A stretch of DNA of 64,000 nucleotides from Heloderma charlesbogerti. Lineage: Eukaryota > Chordata > Lepidosauria > Squamata > Helodermatidae. The stretch is taken from NCBI GenBank assembly GCA_026122225.1, contig JANEZZ010000806.1, positions 186,001 to 250,000 on the forward strand, given 5' to 3'. Below, in pieces: positions 43,240 through 57,213 of the stretch. Each line of letters starts with the position of its first letter. The stretch's first letter is position 1. A model generated the notes under the pieces. That model was not told the origin of the DNA. It did not search any database and saw nothing but the letters and a program-made list of their open reading frames with translations. Made by a program: the position numbers and the translations under genes.

Positions 43240-43772
43240 CACATGAAACCCCTCATCCACAGTCGCTTGGCATATGTGAACCGCTTCTGGGTGAGATGAG
43301 CAGTTCCCCGGAGAGACTTGATGCACAGAAAAATACCAGATAAGCGTTTCATATTTTTACTTCCTGATCTTATTATGAGTGGCTTGAAAGTACACATGCA
43401 TTTTTTTTCTTACAGGATACTTTAAAAATAAATGTAGGGAAATCTGTTTCCTCTTATGTATCTACTTTTAGCACTCGGCTTGACACGACCTTCAATTTCC
43501 CATGATATAATCAGATATATATACTTTGCTCTAAGATAGTACCGATTAAGAAGACAGAACAAAAATATTTGCTATGCTTGCTACAGCGGCTTTGAATGCA
43601 TACGGGTCCCTAAATTGGTTCTTTTCTGCTGTCCTGCGATGCATGCAATCTCACAGTTAGTAAACCATGGGTAACTGACAGGGAAAACACAAGCTCCTTC
43701 CTCCTAGTGTGGCTTCTGTGGCTGAAAACAGAGAACCACTAAGCACACAGAAGACACTTTACCACAGGGAAG

Positions 43773-43885
43773 GGGAACGTGTGGCTCTCCAGATGTTGTT
43801 GGACTGCAATTCCCAGCATCCCTCACCATTGGCTAGGGCTGTTGGGAGTTGCAGTCCAGCAACATCTGGAGGACTACACCCCTGC
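43773..43885. mobile_element. Mirror of MITE 28966-29078
   Basis: Exact reverse complement. Confidence 0.78.
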
Positions 43886-44400
43886 ATTATCGTATGGCAA
43901 TCGGCTGTATCCTCCAGCCCAAATCCAGCATTAAGCACACTCCTGAAACTGCATGGAAATCCATAGAAGTGTGCGTTGCTGGGGAGCAAGGGTCCCCTCA
44001 CAGAGCACCATGGCTCAACCCATTTTCCTTTTTGTTTAGAACGTACAGGGCAAACGAAGCTTTATGTTCCCTGCCATAACCCTCTATTGACACAGACTAG
44101 AAAGTGACCTACTATTCAGTTAGCGTGGGACCTCCTGCAATCAATAATGCCAACCCTTCCTCTCATTCTAGTCTAATCAATGCCTCACTTTGCCACCCTC
44201 CCAAATTAGCTGTTGAAAGCCCTGAGAAGCAGTGGTTGTTATACACGAATGACTCTACATCCCATTCTGCAATCAGGTAAACAGGAACAAGGCACTCACT
44301 CGTTTTCCTGGAAAGCACCCTTCCTGGACCATCCAATTGTTTTATAAGCCTTTCAGCACCCAAACCCATAACTGGCTTGGAACATCAGAAGTTCCCTGAA

Positions 44401-44486
44401 GCTGCAATCTTATACCCACTTCCCTGGGAATAAGCCACATTGAAGTCAATGGGATTTACTTCTGAGTAAAAATGTGTAGGGTTCTT
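44401..44486. mobile_element. Mirror of MITE 28365-28450
   Basis: Exact reverse complement. Confidence 0.68.
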
Positions 44487-45136
44487 CTGTGAGTCTCCAG
44501 AATAGCCTGAGTGTTCCAGGAGCCCCTCACTCCCCTCCCCTGAGTTTGTGCTTGCTCTCCAGAGAATTCCCTTTTCCCCACAAGCCTCCTTGCAGTGTTG
44601 TCCCCCCCTTCCTATGCCTCTCCTCCCCTCCCACAGGTTTTTGAGTTCCTGTCGAAGTGTCCCTCCTTGCAACCCTTGGACCATCGTCTCCTTCTCTGGT
44701 GTTAGGACTGAACTTAAGGAAGCGGGAGTAATCATTCTCTTGCCCTTTAACAGTGCATTCCTAGGCATGTCTAGTACTCACTCAGTAGGGATGGGTGAGA
44801 ATTTTGTTTCCATTCAGTTTTTTATAAGAATTTATAAAAAATTTGCAATCTTCTTCATATTCAGGATGGAAAGAACTCGAGATTTTAAATCTTGAGTTGC
44901 CAGCACAAGCATATGTATGTCTTCTCAGAAGTAACTTCCATTGTGCTCAGTGAGGCTTGCTCTTGAAATGCAGGTGCATCTGGACTTTCAGGGGAAAGGA
45001 GAAAAGGGGGGGAGAGGGGGAAAGCCTCTCTTCACAGCAAAGCTGATTCCTTTTTTAAAAAAACAACATACCCTTCCATTAGCTTCTCCTTCTATTGTCC
45101 TGGAAACATGGCCAAGGAGGCGGGAACACTGATGAG

Positions 45137-45350
45137 GCAATCAGTCCCAACCCAGACTCCACTCAGACTTCACCCAGCCATCAAGAAAATGATTCAATTA
45201 GAGCTCAGTGGAAACAGCACAGAGCCCCAGGCTGCAGCAATGCCAAGCCAGGTCTTTCAGGGCTGTGGAAACAGGAAAAGGAGAAGATGCGATTGGGGAA
45301 ACATCGCAACAAATTTGCAAAGTGAAGCCGATAGCGTGGAAACACACCCT
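45137..45350. repeat. Mirror of duplicated repeat, copy 2
   Basis: Reverse complement of 27501-27714. Confidence 0.8.
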
Positions 45351-45616
45351 GAGTCTCTCACCTGGTCTACCCCCACCTATACTCCAGAGTGATGAGGGAG
45401 GAGAGTCAGGGACCTGTCAGGAGTGCCCTTGCTGCCTTCTGAAATCCTCAAGTAGCCAGAATCAACACACAGACGATAGGTCTCTTTTCCAAGGCTTTAT
45501 TTCTATTCAACCAAATGACGCTTACAGAGGCTAATTGCATGAGCCTAAAGAGGGAAACTTAAGAGAGCTGCCTACTTGGCGTTCTAGCCGTAGTGAATCA
45601 GTTGATCTCCATTTGG

Positions 45617-45840
45617 TAATCAGTCCCAACCCAGACTCCACCCAGACTCCACCCAGCCATCAAGAAAATAATTTGATTAGAGCTCAGTGGAAACAGCACA
45701 GAGCCCCAGGCTACAGTGATGATAAGCCGGGACATTCACATTAAGCACTGCGGAAACTGGAAAAGGGGAAGATGCGACTGGGGAAACATCGCAACAAAGT
45801 TGAAAACCAAGTGAAGACGGTAGTGTGGAAACACGCCCCC
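45617..45840. repeat. Mirror of duplicated repeat, copy 1
   Basis: Reverse complement of 27011-27234. Confidence 0.8.
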
Positions 45841-45865
45841 AGTTTTCTGGGCCAGGTCTACTGGA

Positions 45866-45966
45866 GAGTCATAAGGCAGGCAAGGAAGGCTGAAAACCTT
45901 CCTGAAACCCTGGAGAGCTACTGCCAGAGGGACCAGTGGTCTGACCCAGTATGAGGCAGCTTCCTA
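45866..45966. repeat. Mirror of SINE/LINE tail fragment
   Basis: Reverse complement of 26885-26985. Confidence 0.55.
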
Positions 45967-48503
45967 TGCTGCCAGGGCTACAGTAGGGAAAAGTTCCCCT
46001 AGCACGCATTTGAGCTAATTTATCTGTTTTCAACCTGACTTTTGGGATCTTCACACTGAACACATGAGGGTGTGGAACAGCATCACACCTCCTAGCCAAT
46101 CTGGGTCCCTGATCAGGCAGAGGAGTCCTGTATGCTCGTAGGGTCCCGTTCTCACTAATGCCCATGTGACTGCCAGAGGCCATGGCCAGCAGTTGTGTTG
46201 GTGCTGCATTCACTGAACACATGTGGGGGTTCATATAAAGATCCCATGATGTGTGAACTGCCACACTTATGAAGATGACATTTTGCCCATTAAATGGCCC
46301 ATTAAACAGTATTCAGTTATAACTGGTGTGAGGAGAATTAAGGCAGCTTCTTTGCTATTTCCTCCCTGTGGGCAGCCCTAAGACACCCCAGGGATCTTAT
46401 GGCAGCCCATGCCACCCTTGTAGCCCCCCCCCCCATTGCTTTCTTTCTCTTTTCATTTGAGGCACCATTGAGAATGAGACAACCATATCTAAGGCTGTTA
46501 AGAAGACTTCCTGTTACCACTAACATGCTATGTAAATATTATGCATAAGGCTTATGTGTTGTGTAATGTGGGAAAACAACCAGTCTAATAAAAAACATTA
46601 TGCTCTCTAGAAAATGTGAAGGTTTAATATATGATCTTGTATAAATGCATTTTCCTGGACTGGGAACAGATGCAATCTGAAAGATGTGCATTTTAGTCCC
46701 TGATACCCATTTTTGCCACAGAAAATCACAGCATCCCCCCTGTGACTGCTGCTGTTATTAGTTCACTTAAATACTCCTATGTGCTGTAAAAAGACTAGGG
46801 AAGACAAGTCTCTGCCAAAAAAAGGGGCCTATAATCTAACAGATGCAACAAACGAAACAAATGAAAATCACATCAACAAATTCATATACCCAATGAAATG
46901 TAGTGAAATATATAATTGTACAATGAAACCAATCACTTGAATACAACTGTGAGAACCTGGGGAACTGAGCAAGTTTATGCCTCCTCGCTCTGCCCCCAGT
47001 CTCTGTTTATTCATCTGTACCATTTTCACAGAGTCTTACACGCACATCCAAACATGCATAGGCTCCTGCATGTGGGACTGGGTACCCTTCTTTTTCCAGC
47101 AAATCACAGATTGTGCCCACAGGAGCCTACACGCATTCAGATATGCACACACAGGCTTCACACAAATAGTATACTTGAATGTGTGTGACCACGATCAACC
47201 CCTCCATCTATTCATCCATACCCAAGTGAATGGGTGAATGGAGCTTAAATTACATACTGACCAGGTACTGGCTGCAGGATGGAGGCAGTTCTGTCAGGGG
47301 AGGAGCAAGATGGCAGCTGCTCCCACCAGGCTAATGGAGAGGCTCTCGTTGTCTTACCTCTCCATCTGAGGCAGCCAGGTGCAATGGCCATTGATGGCTA
47401 TTTCCTAGGATGTGGCTATTCCCATAAAAATAAATGGTACGGGTGATGCGTCTCCGTTAACATCTGAGCAGGCTAATACAATCTACACATTTTGTGCCTT
47501 TAGCAAGTAAGCAGGGCTGGCAGCAGGCTTCCATGGGCCCTTGGATAGTGCCACAGACGCTCTCCCTTCCTACTCGAGCCCCGTCTGATGGCAGTTCTGC
47601 CACCAGTTGCCCCACCCTGGTGCAGATCAGGCAGTATTTCAAGTGGTTGTCCCCACCCTCCCCTGTTTTAGGCCACAAATGAGCAACCAAAGATAAGCTG
47701 GTAAATTGCTCTGGGCTCTTAATGTCTGTGCACTGTATACCCAACATGCCAAGGCAGGGAATACAAAATGGTGTCTCTTGTAGGAGAGGCCTAAGACACG
47801 TCGAGTTTATTATGACAACAAAAGACAATGGCATATTTACATACCACAGATACAGACAGATTCTGGAAACATGCAGGTGGTGCTATATGACTTCTTCAAA
47901 TGCTGAAAATACAGTCTGTTTCTCTAGGTTACGAAAACAAATGCAAAGGTAGGACAACTCTCTTGTTAAACCAAGGGAGGATTTATAACCAATTCTCAGT
48001 GGCCTAAGCAATCTCGGGCCATCCTATCATTTTATAATGACTGAAGAAACTGTTAGCGAGAGTTCGTGGTGAGGTGAGGTCTCTTTTCAAGCAAATCATG
48101 CCATTTGGGATTAAGCGCTGTTCATAGCTGCTCTCTTCCCTTAAATGCAGGAAATGGTTGTGTCATCTCAAGTGTTCAGGCCTTGCTTGTTAAATGGGTG
48201 GAACAAGGTCTGCAAAGGAAATCTTTTGAACCTGAATAATTAGCGTTTTGGGTGGAGGTTGGATTGAGGCATTGCTTCATTCGGTTGAGCTTTCACCTCG
48301 GGAGCTGGAACTCAGATATAAGCCAGAGTGATGGAATGGAAAATTCCTTCAAATAGTACATCTAAGCTTAACTAATAATGCATCCAGCACAGATGTCATA
48401 TAGGTAAGGAAAGCTCATTGTCTCCATACCTAATATTGTTTGACTGGTATGCATTAAGGTTTATACATGTTTCAGACTTGTAATTGATGTAAAATACTAA
48501 TAG

Positions 48504-48615
48504 AGATGGGTGGGCAGGAGGCAGATCTCCAGATGTTTTAGACGTCAGCTCCCAGCATTCCTCACCATTAGGAGATGAAGTCCAAAACAGCTGGAGATCC
48601 ACCTTCTGCCCACCT
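48504..48615. mobile_element. Mirror of MITE 24236-24347
   Basis: Exact reverse complement. Confidence 0.78.
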
Positions 48616-48674
48616 CTTAGATAAGGTGGGCAGATAGACAGCCTTTTCTACCATATGAAAAGTAACACGAGAGG

Positions 48675-48821
48675 CAAGAGATATAGTTCAGTGGTATAGC
48701 ATATGTTTTGTATGCAAAAGGTCCCAGGTTCAATCCCCAGCATCTCCAGGTAGGGCTGGGAAAGACCACTGCTTGAAAATCAGTATAGACAATAATGAGC
48801 TAGATGGATCAATGGTCTGTC
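48675..48821 (+). mobile_element. Mirror of tRNA-derived SINE 24030-24176
   Basis: Here the A box (TATAGTTCAGTGGTATAGC) and B box (GGTTCAATCCC) read on the plus strand. Confidence 0.8.
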
Positions 48822-49591
48822 TTTAAATGGCAGCATCTGTTCATGCTTCAAGCCATTGCTCAAACTGGTTGAATTTGGCCCCAACACATTTAAGTGGTTT
48901 ATCCAGGTTCAGTCTGGTCAAGTCTATTCAAATTGGTTTGATCGTGTTTTAATCAAATCAGTCTGAATTAATCTGGTATGGACCAGATTAAATAAACTTG
49001 TGCTTCTTTGAACCAGATTAAATTAGTTTGATTAACACAAATGGAACCAATTTAGTAGAGAAGAGAATGAAGTATTGTAATTTGTTAAACATCTTGAGAT
49101 ATACTAGTAAACTTTTGGATTTTGTTATATTTCCATCTGGCCTACTAAAATGTGAATTATTCATAAGGATTTGGAGTGCAGTTCCTACTTTGATCTTCAA
49201 ATAGTTCCAAAATACTTAATTGGATATTTCATCTGGGAGGGAGCAATCCTACAGCCACTAGACGCTGTCTACAGGGCCATAGGATTTTTCAGTTTCTGGG
49301 AACCAAGATCAGAGCCAGGGCTCCAACCTCGGTTCTCAGCAACCACACTCCCCATCCCCGCCCCCACCCCCTTGTAGCTGGTGCAGTTCTCTCCACACCA
49401 GCTATGTCTCCGCACTCAGAAACAAAGTGTATAGGCGGGCAAAAAGGGGATGGTCCCAGGGGCAGGGAACAGGGAAGACCGCGGAAGCTTCATTACGCAG
49501 CTTCCAATGCACCACATGCCCTCCTTCCCTCCCCAAAGCCATGGCTAGACAGCCAAAATTGGCCATCTGTGCTCCGGCCGTCCTCCATTGG

Positions 49592-49629
49592 ATAGTTGGC
49601 AGCCTCCAACTCTGGAGGCTGCCAACTAT
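49592..49629. repeat. Mirror of the 17-bp stem hairpin
   Basis: Reverse complement of 23222-23259. Confidence 0.85.
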
Positions 49630-49735
49630 TTCAAGCCATTGAAATTGATGGCCTTCACTATGTCTTGTAGTAGCAAATTCCATAGTTTAACTATGCACTG
49701 TGTGAAGAAGTTGAGATGCTTCTCATAAGGGGTAG
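49630..49735 (-). mobile_element. Mirror of CR1 fragment 23116-23221
   Basis: Reverse complement. Confidence 0.7.
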
Positions 49736-49738
49736 TTA

Positions 49739-49926
49739 ATCGCAGTAAGAGCTTTCAGCTAAAATATGCTAAAGTTGTTGGTATTTTTGGAATTTTGGCC
49801 CTGCCCCCTTTTGCCTCTGGCTCCACCCCCTTTGTCTTCAGCCCTGCCCACCACTAGAATGAGGCCCCCCACAGCATCTCTGAAATTGAATTTGGCCCTC
49901 AGGCTGAAAGAAGTTAGACACCCCTG
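49739..49926. repeat. Mirror of interspersed repeat 22925-23112
   Basis: Reverse complement. Confidence 0.65.
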
Positions 49927-50982
49927 GGCTAGAGGAAAGGAAAGCAGAATAGCCAAAGACAGGCTAGGTCTGTCTTTGACAAAGGGTAGCAAAAAGGATG
50001 AGGATGCAGACAGCATAAAGTCAGAACAGCAGTGCTACTGGCCAGAGAGGAAGAGAGGTGTAAAGAGAGTGCCTCTGTTCCCAGCCCTGGATTTTTATTC
50101 CCTGTATTGTCTTGCAGTCACGCAGTCTACATATATGGAAGGTGAATGAAAGCTTTGTCATTGTTTTCAGGGGGATTAAAATGGCAGCCTCACTCTATTT
50201 TATTTTGAAATCATTGAGACTGGATTCCGCAGAAATGATCCTGACTATAATGGGAAGATTGCACAAACAAGAAAGAGACGCATGACTTGTTTGGAAATTG
50301 TGCTAATCAAAAAGGAGGAAAGATAGCAAGATAAGCCATGTACCCTGACAATAGATCATTTTAATACACAGTAAACTTCACTGTGTTGAATATTATGCTT
50401 ACAATGCTATGACCATTCATGTAAAAACCAGAAGAAAAGTGATGCTTTTCTTGCACTCATCTAAATAGTTTCTGGCTGGCGAAAAAAATTACACAATTTT
50501 GCAGAATTGGTGGGTGATGATGTAAGTTTCCACTTCATGAAACAATTTTGCACTGGCAATTAAACTTTTAAGAATAGTAAGAAGTAAGTCTTCCAGCATT
50601 TTTTCCTTTATATCTGTGAGGCTCTGTCTCATGTTGCTCTGATTTCTTAAGGGAAAGCAGATGAATGGGGGGGGGTTGGGGGGGGGACTGCCTGAATGTC
50701 TCAGATCTTCCTTTTCCTGTAAATGGCTTCCCTTCTGGAGCCTCACCCTTCACCTCTCCAGTCTGTCCCAAATGCCTCTGCCCAAGAAAGGCACCACGCT
50801 TGCAGGCCATCGTGACGCTATTCAGGCCCACACAAGATTAGTCCATGGTATCTCTCTCCTGTCATGTCCTCCTGAAATCTAAAAGCACTGCACCACCCAG
50901 TCCTCGCATATTGCTCTTGTCCTTCCTTCTCAACCCTCCGTTCCTGTTTTTCCCTTAGTGCAGCCTTGCCCCAATGCTGCCC

Positions 50983-51106
50983 CTGCCAGATTTTTGGACT
51001 ACAACTCCCATAAACCATATGGCTGGGGATGATGGGGGTCGCACTCCAAAACCTATGGAAGGCATCACATCAGGGAAGGCTGCCTTAATGCATTTACAGT
51101 GCTGGC
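50983..51106. mobile_element. Mirror of MITE 21745-21868
   Basis: Reverse complement. Confidence 0.55.
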
Positions 51107-51790
51107 TTTAGGTTTTGGAGGGCCCTCAGCAGGGGCCCAGTCATGCCTACCCTTGATTCCAGTCCTGTGCATTTATCCTATTACAGGTACCTTTTGTGCT
51201 GATCGTTTATTCCTGGACCAAGCATGTTTCTTTTCCTTCTTTTCCCTCCTCAGAGCACCATACAGCTAATGGGATCGTTGCATCAGGGATGGTCAGCAGC
51301 TTAGTACTCCTGCTGCTGCTTCATTGCAAAGCAGTAATGGGGAGGGGGTGATTAATAACCCACAGACAGGGGTTGTGCCTCACCCTTCTTGCACCTGCCA
51401 CCTCCTCTCAGCGGTGTTCCTCACCATTCCCCCCTCCCCACCAAATTTCTAGGCACATATATGATATGTCAAACATGTGCCTGGAACCTCAGCAGAAAGG
51501 AAAGTGCCTTGAAAAGTACAGGTGAAAAGCACCGGGTGAGGCAAGGTCAACCCATAACCGCTTTTCACTGATGAAGCAGTGGCCATTCCAGGTTAGTTCC
51601 ATCTTAGGGGTACAGTCCTAAGAGCACTAACTTGGAAGTAAGTCCCACTGAACAAAGTTGGACTTCTGAGCATCCTACCTCCATAGAATCAGGCTTCACA
51701 TGGTCAAGGCACAATCCTAGTGTTTGTTCTTTTCCTTCTCCTTCTCCTTCTTCTTCGCAGTCCAATTTTATTCCATGCCCCACAGTTAAA

Positions 51791-52499
51791 TCATAGAATC
51801 ATAGAATAGTAGGGCTGGAAGGGACCTACAAGGCCATCGAGTCCAACCCCCTGCTCAGTGCAGGAATCCAAGTCAGAGCATCCCCGACAGATGGCTGTCC
51901 AGCCTCGTCTTGAACACCTCCAGTGTGGGAGAGCCCACCACCTCCCTAGGTAATTGGTTCCATTGTCATATTGCTCTAACAGTCAGGAAGTTTTTCCTGA
52001 TGTTCAGCCGGAATCTGGCTTCCTGTAACTTGAGCCCATTATTCCGTGTCCTGCACTCTGGGATGATCAAAAAGAGATCTTCTTCTCTGTGACAACCTTT
52101 CAAGTACTTGAAGAGTGCTATCATATCTCCCCTCAGTCTTCTCTTCTCAAGGCTAAACATGTCCAGTTCTTTCAGTCTCTCTTCATAGGGCTTTGTTTCC
52201 AGTCCTCTGATCATCTTTGTTGCCCTCCACTCTCCAGTTTGTCTGCATCCTTCTTAAAGTGTGGTGCCCAGAACTGGACACAGTACTCCAGATGAGGCCT
52301 AACCAGTGCTGAGTAGAGGGGAACTAGTACTTCCTGGGATTTGGAAGCTATGCTTCTATTAATGCAGCCCAAAAGAGCATTTGCCTTTTTTGCAGCCACA
52401 TGACATTGTTGGCTCATATTCAGCTTGTGATCGACAACAATTCCAAGATCTTTCTCGCTTGTAGTGTTGTTGAGCCACGTATCCCCCATTTATTTTCTC
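51791..52499 (-). mobile_element. Mirror of CR1 3' end 20352-21060
   Basis: Same reverse transcriptase C-terminus and the same internal frame change. On this strand the CR1 terminal octamers appear at the low-coordinate edge as TCATAGAATCATAGAAT. Confidence 0.95.
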
Positions 52500-52520
52500 T
52501 AATAAAACTAGAGAAATTGA

Positions 52521-52565
52521 CACACACACACACCCTATTATTATTATTATTATTATTAATAATAA
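52521..52565. repeat. Mirror of (TAA)n(GT)n
   Basis: Same length as 20286-20330. Confidence 0.92.
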
Positions 52566-54175
52566 TCTCCACACTGGGATGAAAGACCCAGGATATAGTG
52601 AAAGATACTGGATGGCTGTGTTGTGCTTATAAACTGCCAAATTAGCAAACAAATGTTAAGATGGCCACTTGATGAGAGATGAGCACATCAACCCCACATT
52701 TTGAGCACATGGCTGCCTGTCTGGCAAATAGCCCAGCTAGGCCCCATTGATTTTGGTATAAACAAATGGGTGGGATGTTTTTAACTTCTGACATTTTCAA
52801 TTGCAGCACTGATTCATTATCGCTTGCCAAGAAACTGTAGCCCAGGGAGTCTGGCCAAGATTATATGGACTTTTTTCTTTCTTTCTTTCTTTTTTACTGG
52901 TAGATAAGCTCCCCTAACTGTTAGCTATTGAAACAGTGACCGATGAAAACAGGAGGAAGGAAATGATAAAATGAGAGAGGAAGACATGTCAGAGATGAAT
53001 AGCTTTTACAAATCATTAGAACTGCTTGTTAACATTTCAAGGGAAAGATTCCATTTGCTACTTTATGGGTGGCTTTCATAGTTTGGAAGACTTGTATATT
53101 GCACACCATGTGAAAAATCTTTATAAAAGTGTTGCTGCCTTTATAGGGAGCTGGGAAAGAAATGTGGAAAATGGACTAAAATAACAGTCATAAACCCTTT
53201 GGAGCCAGTTGGTATCAAAGATCCCCCTCCCCTTTTTTTCCGCTGTATTTGCAAAAATTGTAGAGCGGCCCCAGTTCAGAGGGCATTTCCTGCCATTGTT
53301 ACACATTACAACCTAAACCCTTTCCCCTAGTTGAGTTCTTTTGTAGATTGATTGTAGAGCTATGTTTGTTTATGAGTGCGTGACGAGTAGAACGTCGACA
53401 ACATTTGCAACCAAATGTTGAGAACATGTGTGTTTTCTTAAAAAAAAAAAAAAATCACAAAGGCTGCAATCTTGAGTTAAGTGCATAAATCCCTTGACAT
53501 TGATTACAGTGGGTTTAAGGATTTCTGCCAAAGAGACTTGTGGCATTCTTGCTTGAGAACATTTTGCTCAGAACCAAGTTGTTCCCTAACTAATGTTATC
53601 CTGGAATCTGCCACCACCATTATTTGGGAAAAGCCCAATACTGCCTCTTTATTTTAACACTAGCAAAATGTCTGACATCTTGACAAGAAGTGGAGGCAGG
53701 AGGAGCGTCTGTATTTGTGTGTTACACTGTTCCAGGCTGGAGACCAAGTTTTACCAACACTCAGCTGTGACTGCAGCACATCATTAACAATTTGCCCTGA
53801 CCTATCTGCATAGGCCTACCTTGACTCAATTTTTTGATCATGCTAGTCAAAGATGCTCTTTCAGCTTTATACTACTATCATGAGAAGCACTTTTCCATGG
53901 ATTCTATCCCTCAGTGTAAAGAGTCACCACTATGTAGGCAGGGGTGATTATGTAGGTCTTTCCCACAGAACTGAGAAAGGAGAGTGCTAATTCCATGGGA
54001 AATACCCATATGAGTTGCTCTACCCACATGGTTGCAGCCTTTCAATGTACAGGAGCAATGTGGGATAAACCCATGGAAAAGCAACTCCCATGCTATGCCT
54101 ATAATCTTTAAAGGGCACCAAAGAAATGTGACAAAGAGATCAAAGACAGAGGAAAACTTGAGGCATTGCAGAGAG

Positions 54176-54614
54176 TAGGGATCTATGAAAAATTAATTTC
54201 AGTTTGTTTTAGATCACGAATTAACCAATTGGCATCTTTCGAATTGAACACAGACTCGGACACTATGTGTGGTCGAAGTCCATACATTTCTGAGCTTGCA
54301 ATGTCATTCACAGACAAATGTCCCAAATGTGTTTGACAGCATGCATACATTTGAAAAATGCGCATTAAAAATGCACACTTTTGAAAAATGCGCACAAATA
54401 CACTTTAATCAATGGGAGAAGAATGTGTACATTTCAAAGATGTGCACAAATGATGCATACATTTGAAAAAATACAGACAAAATATGCATGGATTTTTGTG
54501 CAAAATTAAAGAAACAACAACTCACAATCTGATACAGACTCAAGTCTGAATGAGCTTCAAGATGGAATTTGAGAACTTTGGTGAGCTCGAGTTTTGCTGA
54601 TTCGCATATCCCTA
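54176..54614. mobile_element. Mirror of hAT element 18237-18675
   Basis: Reverse complement with the same 7/8 flanking octamers. Confidence 0.78.
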
Positions 54615-54765
54615 GCAGAGAATATCCCTAGCATAGGGAAACATCACCTGAGTCTCCTCTCTTGGTGCTCGGCAGGTGAAGCAGCATGGCCTGGGAAAGG
54701 GGGCAGGTCCTGGGGGAGAAGCTTGGTGGGATGGGGGTTTCCCATGTCTGCTCTAAATAATTACG

Positions 54766-54926
54766 GTTAGATGACCTGATATAATTTTTGTATTCATTTT
54801 TGTATTTTAATTTTTGTATAATTATGCTGATTATCGTTGTATTGTTTTTATCTTGCAAGCCACCTTGAGAGGGTTGTCCCTTAAAAGGTGACCTAAAAAT
54901 GTTTGACAGTAATAAATAAATATTAA
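54766..54926 (+). mobile_element. Mirror of LINE tail 17925-18085
   Basis: Reverse complement. Confidence 0.5.
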
Positions 54927-55099
54927 TGAAATTGTGTTGGAAATATCCTGGTAAAATATAAATGTTTATAGATTCACCAAATTATCAAAGGAATACAACT
55001 AGCATTTTTGGAAAGCATGGGTCCAAAATTAGATAAATAAATACTACTGCATCAGAAAATTGGAAGGATGAGGAAGGGAATCTGCAGCAAGGTCTGTTA

Positions 55100-55176
55100 G
55101 GGCACAATCCTATGTCTGTTTAGACAGAAAAAAGTCCTACAACTCCCAGCATTGGAGTGCCCTTAGGATTGTGCCC
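55100..55176. mobile_element. Mirror of Harbinger-like MITE 17675-17751
   Basis: Perfect 11-bp inverted ends, flanked by TTA on both sides on this strand. Confidence 0.8.
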
Positions 55177-56343
55177 TTAGTTGACAGAATGGCATAGAAA
55201 GCAAATGATAGGGAAATAAAGTAAAAGGGTATTTGCAAAAAAGGACAAGATTTTAGAAAAGGCTGAACAATATATTAGAAAATATATCTTCACTTGATAA
55301 ATGAGCTGTAGTATGGGAAGCAGTTGGAACAAATTAAAACCATCCAGTCAAAACAGGATACATTAATAAAAGAGAATAAGGAAATAATCGTACAGTATCA
55401 AAATGAGTTGCAGAAACAGGGCAATGACTTAGAAAAATAAAATAAAGTTTGAAGGAAGCTCAAAATATGAACAGAAAATATAATTTAGACGTGAGGGACC
55501 TGTCAGAGTAAGTGGCTAGTCTGGATCTAGTGGCCTTCCTGGAACATACATTAGAAGTTTATTTCAGTCTGGACAGTGATGCTTCCAATGGAATAGAAAC
55601 TGTGATTAGAATAGTAGAAAATATAGACAAAAATCCAGAGATGTTCTGGAAATGTTTACCAGTTTGAGGCTCTGTGACAAATTACACACGATACTAAATG
55701 TGTCATTAAGGACTACATCAGATTTTTATTTTCAATACTAGGCACAGGGGCTCCAGTTTCCATTGGTTTAATTTTCACCTCCTCAGCCATGATCCTGATG
55801 ACATCACACACAGGTGCACCCCCTCCCCCGGCATGACTATGAGGCTTAGAAAAAAAAAGGACAATATGGCTTTCATTTTGGGAACACGCCACGATGAACA
55901 TTGGACTCCCATGTTCCTTGTCCCTCTCTGTCCTCCTTCAAGAGGAGGAAGTTTAAAGCTTCTGACATATGACTCCAAGGTTTCATCCTTATTTATTATA
56001 AGTAATCATAATTTGAACCAACAGGAAACTGTGGTTTGTTCAAAACCACAAACTTCCTCCCCTTGTGTGTGAAGGAGGAATGGAGAGGGACACATTCTCA
56101 TAATGGGAAACCAGGGGTCCCTTTTATATATGAACTAGGCTGTGCCTTGAATGAAGCTACTACACAGCAAATTGGAGCAACTTATTAAAATAAACTGGGC
56201 ATCATGAATCTCAATAAAACAGAGAGAAAGATTAGACATAGAACTGGTTTTTATATATGTGATTAAAGCTCTGTTGTTTAATAATGTTTCTTTTCTCCTT
56301 CCTCACTATATTCCAATATATTTCTCTTCCGTCATTAAAGTTG

Positions 56344-56423
56344 TAAGCTTATACACACTTACTTACCTGGAGTAAGTCCCAATGAACTCAGTGGGACTTA
56401 CTTCTGAGTAGGACTATGCATAG
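56344..56423. mobile_element. Mirror of MITE 16428-16507
   Basis: Reverse complement. Confidence 0.65.
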
Positions 56424-56638
56424 GATTACGCCGTAAGTCAGTTTTCATTTATTTTTCTATTTGTTACAAAAATACACGACTGGACTGAATAATTTAGCCA
56501 TCCAAATATCTGCACCACTGGCTTTTCTTTATTCAAAAATATATTATGTATTAGTATGCCTAAATCTAAGCTCACTGAGATGAGGACTACCTTGGCATGG
56601 GTAAATATAATACTTATCACAGTGGAATAGCTGTCATA

Positions 56639-56671
<33 letters not shown>

Positions 56672-56677
56672 TACACG
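56639..56677. repeat. Mirror of compound microsatellite 16174-16212
   Basis: Same length: ACGC units then AC units. Confidence 0.92.
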
Positions 56678-57077
56678 CTGGCCAGGCTTAGGTATGCAAA
56701 AATACTTTCACAACTGTCAAAGAGCCTTCCCCCTTTTCCCATAGCCGCAAATTCCCAATACTGCTTTGGAGGCTGCTTCAAAAGTTCCCTCTAAGTGGTT
56801 TACAGTAAGAAGAACCCACCCCTGAAGTTCCACTATGTACCCCACAGAGGCTTCTTGTACAGCTCTTTAGATGACTAACTGTCCCACCTTCCTTCAGCTG
56901 TGGACCTTAACTGTGGAGCTGGAGGCAGGGGGGTGTTTGCAAGCCTGCATGATCCTCTGCTGCCAAGAAGATCCATGCAAAGGAGCTCCAGTGGGGATTC
57001 TCCTGATCTGTTGAGATCGAAGTGTCAGTGCCATTCACAAACCACCACAATCTCAGGCTCTAAAGGAATTCTGTGAA

Positions 57078-57213
57078 GCCTAGGTGGGCAGAAAGTAGAT
57101 CTCCAGATGTTTTGGACTTCAACTCCCCAAATTCCCGAACGTTGGCCATGCTGGCAGGGGCCTCTGAGAGTTGAAGTCCAAAACATCTGGAGATCTACCT
57201 TCTGCCCACCTGT
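57078..57213. mobile_element. Mirror of MITE 15638-15773
   Basis: Reverse complement. Confidence 0.8.
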